NCBI GenBank assembly: GCA_029204225.1
Contig: CM055097.1
Span: 68,663,955-68,727,954 of the forward strand
Direction: 5' to 3'
From: Diphasiastrum complanatum
Lineage: Eukaryota > Streptophyta > Lycopodiopsida > Lycopodiales > Lycopodiaceae
Length of the DNA: 64,000 bases
The notes under the pieces are model-generated. The model saw only the letters and a program-made list of their open reading frames with translations, was not told the DNA's origin and made no database searches. Position numbers and translations under genes: made by a program. This document shows positions 1-11,767 of the stretch, in pieces. The first letter of the stretch is position 1. Every line of letters starts with the position of its first letter.

Positions 1-1023
1 ATAACGAAACTCTTGAAATTTCTAGCAAATTAATGTAAATATTGACCACTGCTAGCAAGCTGAATATTTCTTGAAGGAATGCAGGTATGTGCTACATCTC
101 GTGTACAACACCACAAAATTTGAACAGAAGAGTCAGTGCTAAGTAGTCTGGTAATTGAGAGGGAAAGCAGTCCATCAGATCTCAACGTGAGTGGAAACCT
201 GAACCAGGCCTTGCAAAAACTGGAATGGACATGTTCTATACAGTGAATGATTCTATGCACATTAAGTTACTTGGTCTGGAGTAGGAAGAGGTATTCCTCA
301 GGGTATCACAATCACTTACATCCCCATCCAAAGGCCTATGAATATTGAAAATTCTCAAGTTGATGAGTAGCACCTGAACTAAATGTGACGGTATAAATGA
401 ACAATATAAACACAATCAATAGAAATGAGATGGATCAGCTCTCTTACGCAGGAAAATATATTTGATCAATAGAAGAATCTAAGGCAAGAAGAACCAGTGC
501 TAATATTCGATTATTGAGCAGAAAAAAGGAATAATGCATATCATAGCAAATGAAATTGAGATGGGGTGCGCAAACAACCGTGAAGGCCCCCAGTTATTAA
601 TGTATCAGGATATGATCGAGCTTGAACCTACAAAAAGAAAAGTTCCACACAGGAGCTTGTCAGTTCACAAAGCAGCAAGCACTTTTAAGTTGCAAAAAAG
701 GACAAAAAGAGTAAAGGCTAAATGAACGTGATGTTAAGTTCCAAGATAACCTTTGCTAGCATCCTAGGAACACTATTAATTTGATAAAATAGTTGGCATT
801 CAACACTAAATAGTAGATATATTGATTTTCTAGGGACACGGTCCCTGATTTCAACTCGTACAAGATTTATCCCATTTCAGATATCTCTCACTCACTATAA
901 AAGTTACTCAATAGTGCCTTGTAAACAAACTTTGTTATGTCTGTGTGTATGATGACCACCCAGATTGATTCACAGAGTGAGATACTCAAATCCACAGGGA
1001 ATAATTGTATTAGCCGTAATCTC
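1..1023. other. Unassigned AT-rich intron or intergenic sequence
   Basis: No gene, transposon domain or long repeat is recognised here. The short open frames are out of step with any known family and lack supporting splice sites. If the peptidase gene continues leftward, this is part of its next intron; the missing last exon with the conserved Asp and GHF motifs was looked for here without success. Confidence 0.5.
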
Positions 1024-1132
1024 ATAGGACCTACTGTCATGCACTAGTTTCCACACTTGATTGTTCACGTGGAAATTACTTCCACCTCTTAGAGGTTATC
1101 GCCTATAGGACCTACTGTCATGCACTAGTTTC
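1024..1132. repeat. 28-bp direct repeat pair, 81-bp spacing
   Basis: The 28-bp sequence beginning ataggacctactgtcatgc and ending actagtttc is present at 1024-1051 and again at 1105-1132 without mismatch. The intervening 53 bp contain no recognised feature. It looks like a recent local duplication. Confidence 0.85.
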
Positions 1133-1467
1133 TTGAGATTACACTAAGGTTGATACAATTTTCCTATTGACGAATCATTTTCCAAAAGGCAGTGGCAGTA
1201 CCCATGGCGTGCCTTTTTATCATCGATTCGATTATACCTTTAAGGATCATGGATGTCATAAGGCTTAGTATGCACAAACTTCTTGTCCCTTATGACCCAT
1301 GGGGCTCACTTGTATTGATCTTCCAAAAACAGATCATTCTATGCTTGAACAATCCTTCACACCAAATACATCCAACAAACATGTACTAGCTGTGTGCTGA
1401 TCCTGCTCCACTGACATCCACCAAAGGGCGCAGTACGTAGCTACTTCAATCATATAGGACATCGAAA

Positions 1468-1592
1468 GTAAAGTGGAGCACCATCATGCTGTTGTCCAAT
1501 CTAGGGCAGATATCCTCAAGGGTCCAGGTAAATCAGATGCTCCAGTTGCTTTCATTTTTGCTACACTTACGGAGAGCCGATTTGAAGCTACA
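1468..1592 (+). pseudogene. LINE ORF1 fragment (plus strand)
   Basis: The translation VEHHHAVVQSRADILK followed by FIFATLTESRFEA parallels the ORF1 segment at 17830-17970 (QEHHRAVQSWAYVLK, FISATFSESRLRE) and the LINE G ORF1 ([23 protein letters not shown]). In those copies this is the link between the coiled coil and the RNA-binding domain. Here it breaks off after about 40 codons and is not followed by an RNA-binding domain. It is a small dispersed relic. Confidence 0.6.
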
Positions 1593-1608
1593 AAAAAAGT
1601 ATGCCACA

Positions 1609-1882
1609 TGACCATCGCTGGCATGCGGTCAGTATTATCAACAAAAGTGTATGGAGATAAGCACTAGTCCCCCATCGCTGGTCCATCACTGGACAGCGGA
1701 CAGTTTTCAACCAAAAAAGAGAGCAAAATACTTTGCTCGATCCATCGCTGGACAGCAGACCATATTGTCCTCTATGTAACCATTTTTTTGAGCATGCTTC
1801 ATCGCTGGTGACAGCGAGTTAATTTATTACCAAAAGTGCCATAATAATGGAATATGATCCATCGCTGGATAGCGGATCATCA
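1609..1882. repeat. Array of about 60-bp units around a palindromic CCATCGCTGG/CAGCGGAC motif
   Basis: The motif catcgctgg starts near 1612, 1672, 1742, 1799 and 1860, with a diverged extra copy at 1683, so the spacing is 57-70 bp. Most copies are followed at once by an imperfect dyad (ctggacagcgga and variants). Between them recur related A-rich strings such as accaaaa and caaaagtg. This is a degenerate minisatellite; the same catcgctg/cagcgatg words also occur in the Ser/Gly-rich part of LINE G ORF1 near 47455-47540. Confidence 0.65.
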
Positions 1883-2014
1883 ATCCATGCATAGCCATTT
1901 AGAGGATGCTCCAAACCTTATTGTGTAGTGAGGATATATTTTACTCACAGCAAAACAAGCTTTCTTAAAGTAAAGAGATGAATGCATCAAAAGAAAATCA
2001 CACAAGCTACATAC

Positions 2015-2230
2015 CGTATGATAGAAACTGACAAACTCAAGCTTGATAGGGCGCCCTCTTTGTGGTGGGCAGAACTCCAATCTCTCTTCACACCGTATTG
2101 TAGAGAAACCATCGTCGAGAACAAGTGATATATAGTGGTCCAAGAGGAAGCTTCGTAAAAGGACCCTTCTGACCAATTTTGGTGGGAACTTTTTTTTGAA
2201 TAGTGCAATCAAAGCTTTGGTTGGCAAAGG
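2015..2230 (-). CDS. Unidentified 72-codon exon candidate
   Basis: I do not recognise this protein. The segment is 216 bp, open throughout, and bounded by a taag acceptor preceded by a pyrimidine-rich tract and by a ggtatgta donor, both in phase 0. It reads protein-like, with PTKALIALFKKKFPPKLVRR, LLDHYISLVLDDGFSTIRC and RGRPIKLEFVSFYHT as visible pieces, basic at the start and acidic in the middle. It lies on the same strand as the peptidase gene and outside any recognised transposable element. It could be an exon of a neighbouring or nested gene, a captured gene fragment, or a chance open stretch; the codon pattern argues against chance but not decisively. Confidence 0.4.
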
Positions 2231-2303
2231 CTTAGGACCTTAAAAGTAAAAGTCTTTTTTTGTGATTTGACAAGGGGAGGTGCTTTAAAATAAAGAAGAG
2301 TCC

Positions 2304-2304
<1 letters not shown>

Positions 2305-2369
<65 letters not shown>

Positions 2370-2410
2370 TTTGTTAATGTCTTTTCCATGCCAAAAGGCA
2401 TATAAGACCA
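2305..2410 (-). repeat. LINE A 3' tail: (TC)n plus conserved terminal block
   Basis: On the minus strand the order is gtcttatatgccttttggca, then tggaaaagacattaacaaag, then cttt and about 30 TC units. The same block closes LINEs C, E and F and a diverged version closes LINE B and the plus-strand copy at 18.5 kb, so it is the true 3' terminus of the family. Confidence 0.85.
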
Positions 2411-4970
2411 AAAGGAGTACATGTCAAGTATGTGAAAACCATGGGAGAGTATATAAACATCTCCAAGAAAAAACTATGCATAAAAGAAATTGAGTAATAT
2501 AACTGTAAACTACAAACTGCCAACTCTTCATAAGTGGGAGCAAAATATCTGCTAGGAGTAGAAAGAATAATGTCATCTAGCGCTACTGCTGAAAAAAAGA
2601 TGTGATGCGAGCTGTAACAGGAGGTAATGTGGACTGTTGCTGACGTCGTCCAGGAGGGTGAAAATTGTGTGCTCTCGTAACAAGGCGGGAAGTGCGAACT
2701 GCTGCATGACTATGAGTGATACATTGTCTCTGACATCCGTGAGGTGGTATGTCGTCATCATCGTCATCAGACCATGTCCGTCTCCTGGTGAAGAAAGTCG
2801 TAATCTGAGCCTGGGAGCTAGGATGTGGCTAATGAGCTGACTGGTACATATCCTGGCGCAACAAGACCATCTCTCGTAGCATAAGTGCGACCCAGCGAGA
2901 GTCCTCATATCCAATCAGTGCTCTGAGTGCAGTGGACATGTCACGGAATAGACAGAGATACCTCCCTCGGACTCTATCTCATGTAGGGGACATAGAAGGC
3001 ATAGTCTTTCCTCTCGTGGTGTGCCCTAGAATCTGCCTGTCTCAATAGCCAACTGGTGTGAGGAGACTCTAAATTGTCCTCTAGACTGTGTGATAGTCTA
3101 GAGGACAAATAGCGAGGTAAAACTGGAAGACCAGTGGCATTCTACTCCAGAAAGTGAGTCTAATAGTACTCAGGCTTAACTCCCAGCTGGTCGCCAAGTA
3201 CGGTTGAGATATGCTCTGTATAAAAAACGTCTAATGTACTAGTGTGTACCCAAAGGGTGATCAGTGATAGTGATGTCAAATGCTTCCATGAGGAAGTGTG
3301 ATGCCTGAGAGAACCATGATAGCCGGTATCCCTGAGTCTGAAGGTGGTGCCGCGTATACCTCTGCTCTGGAGGCACGATTTTTCCGGCAGAGTGTGCGAT
3401 GATAAGAGCGTCTGGAGGAGCAGAGGAGGTGAGGATCATGAGTACGGGCATGGTTGACAAGGTGATGGAGAGAGCGACATTCGGCATCATACCACGGGCG
3501 GTGTAGAGGCCGTTTGGCTTCTAGGTCCTCTATATTGCGAGCACGATGGGTCTTCACTTTCTCAATGGCAAGAGAGACCATAGCAGGGGTGAAGAAGGAG
3601 AAGGGGGAGGGGCGAGGAGAAATCACAATAGGATCAATGGAAAAGGTATAAAGTAGAGTCGCGTATTCAGTCCAACATCATAGATCTTTCAGCAAAGGAG
3701 GTGGAGCACGGGGGATAAACTCATGCTAGAAAGCACCAAATGAGGAACTATAGAGAAGGTCTACAAGGCGTTTCTCCTCAAAAGTTTCATATATGCGTTT
3801 TTTATAGCGGCAAGTATAGCTATATAAACGTTTGAGATGACGAATATGGGGAGACGGTACAATAGAGTTAACTTGAGAATGGAGTTGTTTGCTTATATCG
3901 TCATACCAAGGTTGGTGAGGATGATGAGGTTTCAGGCAATTGGGTTTTTTGCAGTGTTTGGATGGGAAAGCAATAGAGGTGGCAGTGTGAAGAGTGGTGG
4001 TGAGGAACGATGCTTGGGAATGGAGTGGGCAATCATAGGGAAAATGAAGGAGAGAGCATCTTGGTAAAGATTAGTATATGCGATATTAAATGTGTATTTA
4101 GGGGTGCGTTCCATATAAGAGGAAGTAGATGAAGAGAGATCTAGTATAGAGTCCAAATTGAGAGAAAGAAAAGAATGGTCTGATAATGTAGTGGGAGAAA
4201 CAATAAAGGCAGATAGAAAAGGTATAAGAGATGGTGACCCCATGAAATAATCCACGACACTATGTCCCCCGCTATGAGGATGGCAGGTATAATCACCAGA
4301 CCTCAGCCAACAAGATAAGCCATTGAAAATGGCAAGCTCATGGGCCTCTCCCAATAAAAGAAAATGCTCACCATATGCAGATACCGGGCCACCATCGTCG
4401 ACAGATATCCTGTGAATCCCCATATCTGTACTGTCCATGGCATGTATCCTCAAAGGGTCATCCGTAAGTGTATGAAACTCTGTCTGTCTAAAGGAGGTCC
4501 TGGCGTTGAAATCCCCGGCCATAAGTATATAACCATGCTCCGCATAAAGGAGAATATCCGAGGAGATGTTAGCATATGGCGAACCGTATGATCAGAGAAA
4601 ACCAAAGACTTCGGTGGAAAATAGCAAACTGCTAGATACAAATCCCTATCCAGCCCAATACTCCGGCCAAGAAATTGAAGCCACCAAAAGCATGCCTGCT
4701 CATCCTGTCGAACCAGAGAAATGATAGGTTGTAATAAGTCTCTATATAAAGATGCAACTCCACCAGAACATCTACCTCCTGCAGATCTAATCTCTAGGCA
4801 AAAGGTTGAAAACCATCTGAAACCATGAAAATCCATCAAATTGACTCTCATGAGTCTCTGTGAAAAGAAGGATATCCCCCTGTGATATAAAGTCAGCTAA
4901 GTCTCCTGCAACTGCTGAAGAATGGATGTCGTTATAGTTCCATAGACCAGGAGTGATATTTTGAGACTAG
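2305..4970 (-). mobile_element. LINE A: 5'-truncated, internally rearranged
   Basis: Read on the minus strand, the element enters at the start of ORF2 (WNYNDIHSSAVAGDLADFI, near 4960-4890), continues through an apurinic-type endonuclease (AGDFNARTSFRQTEFH, about 4520-3930) and reaches the linker before the RT. After NIEDLEAK (near 3525) the RT core is missing; instead a second copy of an upstream segment (PWYDAECRSLHH) is joined, then the C-terminal region ([18 protein letters not shown], 3360-3290) and the 3' untranslated region. The 3' end is the family block with catgccaaaaggcatataag beside a long (GA)n at 2305-2365. It has many stops and is dead. Confidence 0.85.
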
Positions 4971-5616
4971 ACTTGGATTAAATCTCAGGCCTCTAAAAAA
5001 GGCAACCCTGTTTGCTTGAATACATTATAAGGTACTCCATAGAATTGATAGAATTTGTAGGAGATGGTTCATCATTTGGTGTCTTCCTTTCAAAAGGAGA
5101 GGAAATTGAGTTATGAGCATTGCTACTCTTCAATGAAAACGTGATGCATGTTTAAAATGAATAACATTCAAGAATATCAAACAAATAATCCTTGGTAAGC
5201 TAAAATGTTGTGAGTGGGGATTTTCTTGTCAAGATCTTCCAAGTAGAGCAAGAGTTGACACGATTTTCCAGAATAATTAAAAGTGTTCCTTTTGTAGAAG
5301 AGCAGAGGAGACAATGGAGCAGTTATTGCTCCAATATCATATCAAGATTAAACGTGGTTCTTTTGTGAGCTTGGGTCTGCCTCATAGGTGGAACAACTTT
5401 TCAGCTAGATATATACTTTCTGGCTACTACTTCAGAGCCGCTATTTATATTCTAGGGTAGCATAATCTGAGGGTGGTTCTATTGTTCATTAGAGCTCTTT
5501 GACATATTTCAGCCAATCTTCATCTTTAATATCATTCTTTTAAATAAGTTTGCCAAGGAGGGTTTTCCCAAAACTCTAAGGATCTCTCTTCCAATTTTCA
5601 CCAATAAGATCTTGTT

Positions 5617-5621
<5 letters not shown>
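4971..5621 (+). other. Spacer with a probable zinc-binding remnant of another LINE
   Basis: Most of this 650-bp stretch is unassigned. Around 5284-5345 on the plus strand the frame reads CSFCRRAEETMEQLLLQYH, which resembles the reverse-transcriptase zinc-binding domain of plant L1-type LINEs (Cys-x2-Cys, then EE..xHLLL.C.), with the final Cys replaced by Tyr. Neighbouring frames are broken. It would belong to a different LINE lineage from the other elements here. Confidence 0.35.
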
Positions 5622-5669
<48 letters not shown>

Positions 5670-6986
5670 TTATTAATGTCCATGAAATACCCTAAGGTAC
5701 ATAGGACTGAAAAAATGGTTACATGTCATGCTCGATGGGAGCATGAAAGCTCTACCACCTAAAAGAAACAAGAAACAAGATTACAATAAAACAGGAAATA
5801 GTGATAGGCACAAGTAGAGTCAATCATCATATAGATGTCTCTCCGTCTGTGAAAAAATGATGTAAAGCATGTTGTGGCCCTGCCACTGAGCGAACTGCAT
5901 CTCTCTGTCTCCGAGGGGATGCGTCGGAGGCGTCTATGCTATCGTGAAGTTGTAGGCTGGGACCTGTGGGCTGGCTGTATCTCTGGTCGCCGACACTGTC
6001 TCTGCCATATATGTGTGGTGGCATCTGGAATCTCAGCCTCTCCATCAGAATCAATACTCTCCTTCTGTATTGATCTCTGACTGAAGAATAGAACCATAAA
6101 CCTTGGCAAAGAGGTGGTTGATCATGATGGTACGATAGTTGTCGGCTTTCATGGGATCACCGCCTTTATGGATAGGATGAATAAGGTTTGTGGACCAAGG
6201 GAAAGGGAAACCGGATGTGATAGCGCGGTTAAAGAGGAAAGAGAGAAAGGGTGAGAGGATGTCAGCAGCCTGCTTCAAGAGTTCAGCTTCTAGATTATCA
6301 ATATCTTTGGCCTTATGCCGGTTTAAACGATCGATGGCCTCTTCAACTATGACTGGGGAGAATATATCAGAAGTACTTGTGTAAGGGTGTGTGGGAAGTG
6401 GGGGAGTGTTAGGTACAGTGTACAACGAGGTGGCGTAGGTTACCCCCAAGTGCTAAGATCTCTGATCTGAGGTGGAGGGGCTCATGGAAGGAATTTTTGC
6501 CAAAAAGATCGCGACGATGAGCTAAAGAGAAGGTCCATCATCTTCTTCCCTTGGCTGATTTCGTAAGTGATTTTCTTTTTTCGGGTGGTTCTACGATGTA
6601 CACGGGATAAGTCCCTTACCAGATGGGGAAGGGGGCAACGTGCATAAATCAAGTTCAGATGAAGCTGGTTACATTCGTGGTCATACCAGGGGTTATGTGG
6701 TCGACTATATCGTAAGTGCTTGGGCCGGGGAGATGGAAAAGCCAGGGATGCAGCAGTATGCAAGGTCCGAACAAGAAAAAGAGACTAATCTGTCAAAGTA
6801 TCGGCATAGGAGAAATGAGTCAGGAGGTCAAATTAGTATTCCCTATACATGGGAGTGTTCTGAGGGTTATAGCGGTATACGGTCTTTTTGCTAGGAGTTA
6901 ATGTACTAGTACATGGGGTGTGAAGAAGGCCAATAGAAAGAGAGAGGTATGAGTGGTCAGACAGGGTGGTACGGTGGACCAGGAGA

Positions 6987-6988
<2 letters not shown>
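5622..6988 (-). mobile_element. LINE B: truncated, lacks the RT catalytic half
   Basis: The minus strand reads, from 6980 down: endonuclease end (PPCLTTHTS), linker (PHNPWYDHECNQLHLNLIY, 6700), and the first part of the RT (IVEEAIDRLNRHKAKDIDNL, HPIHKGGDPMKADNYRTIM, about 6390-6080). After SEINTE at about 6055 it passes straight into 3' sequence, so the YVDD half of the RT is deleted. It ends at a diverged tail (tattaatgtccatgaaatac) and (GA)n at 5622-5667. LINE F at 55.2-58.2 kb is a close relative over the shared part. LINE C is inserted at its upper end. Confidence 0.85.
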
Positions 6989-7051
<63 letters not shown>

Positions 7052-8389
7052 TTTGTTAACGTCTTTTCCATGCCAAAAGGCATATAAGACAAATAAGTAC
7101 ATATCAAGTATGTGGACCGCATGGGAGCATATGAAAAACGTCTCCGAGATTGAAAGGAAAGCATATAAAATAGATCTAAATACAATTATCAGTGTTAACT
7201 AAACCAAAAAGGTACAAAGCAAGAAATAGCTATGTATAATGGGAGCACGCCGCAGATCATGTCCTGGAGGTGATGATGATATTGCTGCTACTACTGAAGA
7301 AAGATGTAATACGAGCTGCAGTGGGGAGTGAAACTGAGATCTATTGCCGTCGTCGAATGCAAGAAGGACGTCTCCTCGTGGTAGGACGAATAGGTCTGGT
7401 TGCAGGGTAGGAGGTGCACTGCCTCTGATCTCTTGATCTCTGTGGGAAGTCGTGTCCTCATCATCGACATCATCATCTGAGTCTGGGACTGGTCGTGAGC
7501 GTCGTCTGGAGAAAAAGGAGGTAATCTGAAGTTATGTGTCTGGAGTAGTCTGACGCAGAGGCTGGAAATCTCGTCCTAATAGAAGCATCTCTTGGATCAT
7601 AAGTGCAACACAGTGTGGATCCTCATAGGTAACAAGTGAGCACAAAGTGAGTGGTGTATCCTTGAACAAGCAATAGTATCTCCCGCGAATCTCATAATAA
7701 GCTGGGCAAATGAAGATAAAATGCTCCTCAGTCTCCATCACACCAAGGGAACATAGCTGGCAGATCCTATCCTCTCGTGGGGTACCCTGAAACTGACCCA
7801 ATATGAATCTGAGACCATGTGATAACCCAGAGCGTAGCTAGTGTGGTAGAAGTGGGGACCCTGATACATCAGTCTCCAAAAAATGAAGTCGATAAAAGTC
7901 GGATTTGACACTCAACTGACCCTGCCAGCCTCGATCAAGGTAAGCTCCTTAGATGAATCGTCGGATGTAGTCATGGGTACCAGAAGGAAGTGCAGTGATA
8001 GAGATACCGAGTGTGCCAAGAAGTCTAGAGGCCTGAGAGAACCAAGCCAAATGGTAGCCCTGACTGTGAGGGCTCTGAGATGAAATGAGAGCAGTCTGAG
8101 TATATCTCTGCTTAGAAGACTGGAATGCACTGACGCGCTGTATATATGTGATGACCTGGAGTAGGGCATCAAGGTACATAGGCGGGACCGCACACTCAGC
8201 AAGGACGATCTGGTGTGGAACTGAAGCTATTGAAGGCTTAGCCCGAATCGTGCGTGAAAGCATAGTGATCTATAATCGCGAGATACTGGCCCAGTCAAAT
8301 AAAGTAAGACCAGCGCACCATACAGCTGATGCATATAGAGTTGTAGGAGAAACAATGGTGTCAGAACGCAGAGACTTACTCGTGGCATT
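6989..8389 (-). mobile_element. LINE C, 3' part (RT C-terminus to TC tail)
   Basis: This is the downstream portion of LINE C, separated from the rest by Copia-1. It encodes the region after the RT core (SRTIRAKPSIASVPHQIVLA, near 8260-8190; GYHLAWFSQASRLLGTLGIS, near 8060-7990), then a zinc-knuckle-like segment RICQLCSLGVMETEEHFIFI followed by [12 protein letters not shown] (7770-7650). The frame is broken in several places. The element closes with the family tail and (GA)n at 6989-7047, inserted in LINE B. Confidence 0.85.
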
Positions 8390-8840
8390 TGTAGGAAAGC
8401 AAGAGTCAAGTCACCAAGATCTAGCTATATCAATCTCCACAGAAAACAAGAGAGAAGAGGCTGAGCGCCCAACTCTAAGAGAGAGAGAGAGAGAGAAAAC
8501 AACAACAAGAGCAATGGAGAGCAATGCTTAGCCAAACTGTAAAAATGAAATACACAATGAGCATCTAAGTACTCTACCTGGATGTGACCAAATGCCACAA
8601 AACCCTAAGGTTAACCACTTACTAAATGTAGGGCACCCCCAAAAGTCAAGATAGGGCCCCTAAACAAAATTAGACCCCTAAGGACCCACGAGTCAGTACA
8701 TGACCAAAATTGGGTCCAACTGAACTTAAGACAAACTTAAGATGGCCTAAATAACTAAATACCCATGGTTACACAAATCTCGACCTTTTGGGTCAAAGTA
8801 ACCTATGGATTAACTTTAGCATAGTCATTTATTTCTAACA
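8390..8840 (-). repeat. Copia-1 3' LTR
   Basis: This LTR of 451 bp runs, on the plus strand, from tgtaggaaagc to tttatttctaaca. It matches 13555-14019 along its length; it has a shorter internal (GA)n and keeps a gggtcaaag segment missing in the other copy. It shares the ctcgaccttttgggtcaaag block with the Copia-2 LTRs, which shows the two families are related. Confidence 0.95.
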
Positions 8841-8854
8841 CCCTCCTTAAATGA
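8841..8854 (-). promoter_or_regulatory. Copia-1 polypurine tract
   Basis: On the minus strand atttaaggaggg immediately precedes the 3' LTR start TGTTAG. This purine run is the expected primer for plus-strand DNA synthesis, and the same sequence precedes the Copia-2b and Copia-2c LTRs. Confidence 0.85.
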
Positions 8855-8877
8855 CAATGCAAAAACTGAAATCTTCA

Positions 8878-10538
8878 CTATGTAACAAAACCAACATGTG
8901 GTATCAAATTTAAAGCTTTGCATAAAGCTTCAAATCTAACTCTAGGCAACGCCTTAGTGAAGAGGTCCGCAATATTATCCTCCGCAGGACTATATTCAAG
9001 TAAAATGTCGCCATCATGAAATCTCTCCCGAACAAAGTGATAATGGATCTCGATGTGCTTCGTCCTCGCATGAAAAACAGGATTCCGTGCAATGGTAATA
9101 GCACTTTGACTATCACTCAAGATAAGAGTGGTTGAGGGCTCGCCAAACTTCATGTCAACAAGTAGTCTTCTCAGCCATAAACACTCTGTTGTGGCTGAAA
9201 ATATCGCTCTATATTCTGCCTCACTAGAAGAAGTAGCAACAGTGGGCTGCTTTTTACTTGACCACGAAATTGCAGAATTTCCATAGAAAAAGCAATGTCC
9301 ACTTGTAGAGCGTCTAGTGTCTTGATCTCCACCCCAATCCGAGTCACTAAAACCAACCAAACATGCATCATCACAAGCAGGAAAAACCAGTCCATGACTT
9401 CTTGTTCCTTGAAGATATCGAAAGATCCTCTTCAACGCTTTCCAATGTGATGTCATCGGGGCATGCATGAATTGACTCATGAGTGAGACACTATAAAAAA
9501 TGTCCGGTCTTGAATTACATAGGTAAATGAGACGGCCAATAGCTTGACAATATAAAGTAGTGTCAAATGATTCACCATCACCTTGACTACTTAATTTCAG
9601 ACCTGTCTCCAAAGGTGTAACAACCGGCTTGCAATCTTCCATCTTGAACCGCTTCAAAATCTGCCCAATGTAGCGTTCTTGAGAGATCAAAATTCCAGCC
9701 CCTTCTTGTACAAATTCAAGACCAAGATAAAAGTGCAATAGGCCTAAATCTGAGGTTTCAAAAACCATACCAAGATCAAGTATTACGGCATCAATCTGCT
9801 GCTCATTACTTCCCGTAATAATAATATCATCAACATAAAGCAAAATAATGATGATATAATCTGAAGTATGCCTGACATAAAGAGTAGATTCGCTAGGACT
9901 ACTAGTAAACCCTCGATCACAAAAGTAGGCATGTATCTTTTGATACCAGGTTGTTGAAGGTACACTTCCTCATTGAGATCACCAGTGAGGAATGCTGTCT
10001 TTATGTCAAGTTGCCGCAAACACCAACCAAAGTGGGCAGCCAAAGAGGTTACTACCCTCACGGTAGTCATCCGACCAGTAGGAGAAAAAGTCTCCTCATA
10101 ATCAATCCCCTTTTGTTGAGCATAGCCTTTGGCAACGAGCCTTGCCTTGTACCTTTCAATGGTACCGTCTGCCTTATACTTGATTTTGTATACCCATTTA
10201 GAACCAATTGCCTTCTTCCCATGAGGAAGATCAACAAGAACCCAAATCTGGTTCTTCATAAGTGAGTCATACTCATCTTGCATCGCATCCTCCCAACATT
10301 TTACTCCCTTGGCCTGCTCATAGAAAACAGGTTCTTCTGCAACATCTCCATGAGATGTAAGAGCAAAATCTGAAAAATCAGCATAGTCCACTGATTTTGT
10401 AGAGGCACGTGTCTTTCCATCATAAAATGAACTTACTTTGCTGTCCCGCAAAGTCGACAACAGCCACCGTGGGACCGTTTTGGGCTGTCCAACAGCCATG
10501 TCTCTTCTTACAATTTGCTGTCCAAGATCCTCAGACAC
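8878..10538 (-). CDS. Copia-1 reverse transcriptase and RNase H (two overlapping frames)
   Basis: The first frame (10538-9783) begins in the linker and contains [20 protein letters not shown], then [20 protein letters not shown] and [19 protein letters not shown], the conserved start of copia RT. A frame change near 9840 leads into the second frame (9843-8878) with [12 protein letters not shown] holding the catalytic YVDD, then [19 protein letters not shown]. RNase H follows ([45 protein letters not shown]), ending near 8890. This is the best preserved RT-RNase H of any copia element in the window, disrupted only by the one frame change. Confidence 0.9.
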
Positions 10539-10761
10539 CGCACTTGGCTGTCCAAGATCTTACAAAACTGGTCCTTGCTGTCCAACAGTTCCTGCAGGTT
10601 GATTATGAGCAACAATGGGCAGTTTTTGATGAACATTAGGCTCTAAATTTGATGAGATGTTGGGCAGGTCGAAACTGGTTGATTGCTGCCCCTTATCTCA
10701 AGCAATAGAAGATGGTACCAAATCTGGAAAAACTTCAACATCCTATGTGGGCTGTCCCCCT

Positions 10762-11715
10762 TCAAGATATGAGTTGGGGCCACATCCAATGAATTCTTTT
10801 CATCAAAATGCACATCACGACTAACAATAATCTTGCTAGTGCAAAAATGCATTTAACTCCTTTATCCTCAAGCTTTGTACGAAGTTTATTTGGAACAAAA
10901 GCATAAGCCGTACAACCAAAAATGCGAAAATGAGAGATTGAAGGCTTCTTCCCATACCAAACTTCATAAGGAGTTAATACTTTCAATGCTTTAGTAGGAC
11001 AACAATTGCTTATGTATGCTGCCGTTATAACCGCTTCAGCCCAAAACTTGTGAGGCAGCCCCTTTGCTTTGAGCATGCAACGGGCCATTTCCATAAGTGT
11101 GCAATTCTTTTGCTCGGCAACACCATTTTGTTGAGGCGTATAGGGAGTTGTCATTTGATGTAAAATTCCCTTTTCTCGAAGAAATGCACCGAATGTATTC
11201 TTAATGTATTCCCCTCCTCGATCGGTGTGTAGGGTCTTCAAAGAATGCCCAAACTGATTTTCCACCATTGCTAGAAAATCTTTGAAACATTGAAAAACTT
11301 CCGATTTAGCCTTCATAGGATAGATCCATGTAAAACGGGAAAAGGCATCAATAAAAGTCACAAAATAGATGCACTTTCCAATGGATTCGGTCCTCATTGG
11401 ACCACAAACATCACTATGAACCAAATCAAATTTATCAAGAACCCTTATAGTTCTATCAATTGGAAAAGGTTTCCTTTGAAACTTTCCAAGTATGCACCCC
11501 TCGCATACATGCCCTTCCAGCTGCTCAATAGTAGGAATGTCTTCTACCATATTAAATGTCTTCAGCTTTTTCAAACTTGCAAAGTTGAAATGCCCAAACC
11601 TTGCGTGCCACAATTCAGCCAACTCCAATGATTGTGATGTAGAAGCAACAAGACATGTAGAGGGAAGATATCCATAATGTAAACCAGCATGCATTGTTCT
11701 CGAAACAATGATCAA
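10762..11715 (-). CDS. Copia-1 GAG-pre-integrase and integrase
   Basis: A single open frame of about 317 codons starts with the zinc-binding pre-integrase domain ([18 protein letters not shown], then [17 protein letters not shown]). The catalytic core follows, with the three acidic residues visible in HSDVCGP, TLHTDRGGEY and QQNGVAEQKN. It ends in the C-terminal part with KFWAEAVITAAYISN, YEVWYGKKPSISHFRIFGC and NKLRTKLEDKGVKCIF. Its role is insertion of the element's cDNA. The core appears intact. Confidence 0.9.
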   Translation of the reverse strand: MIIVSRTMHAGLHYGYLPSTCLVASTSQSLELAELWHARFGHFNFASLKKLKTFNMVEDIPTIEQLEGHVCEGCILGKFQRKPFPIDRTIRVLDKFDLVHSDVCGPMRTESIGKCIYFVTFIDAFSRFTWIYPMKAKSEVFQCFKDFLAMVENQFGHSLKTLHTDRGGEYIKNTFGAFLREKGILHQMTTPYTPQQNGVAEQKNCTLMEMARCMLKAKGLPHKFWAEAVITAAYISNCCPTKALKVLTPYEVWYGKKPSISHFRIFGCTAYAFVPNKLRTKLEDKGVKCIFALARLLLVVMCILMKRIHWMWPQLIS

Positions 11716-11767
11716 GAGTGATCTTTTAGGATCTTATCTTCTTTGAACTCAACAACTAGTCCTTGCT

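Noticed and set aside
1609-1882. Repeat-spacer layout resembling a CRISPR array
   Set aside because: Repeats are short and diverged, spacers share sequence, and the context is a plant nuclear genome with spliced genes.
6833-7202. Open frames made of Ser-Leu or Arg-Glu repeats over the (GA)n tract
   Set aside because: They are translations of the microsatellite itself and have no independent coding evidence; the same applies at 2305, 13646 and 47660.
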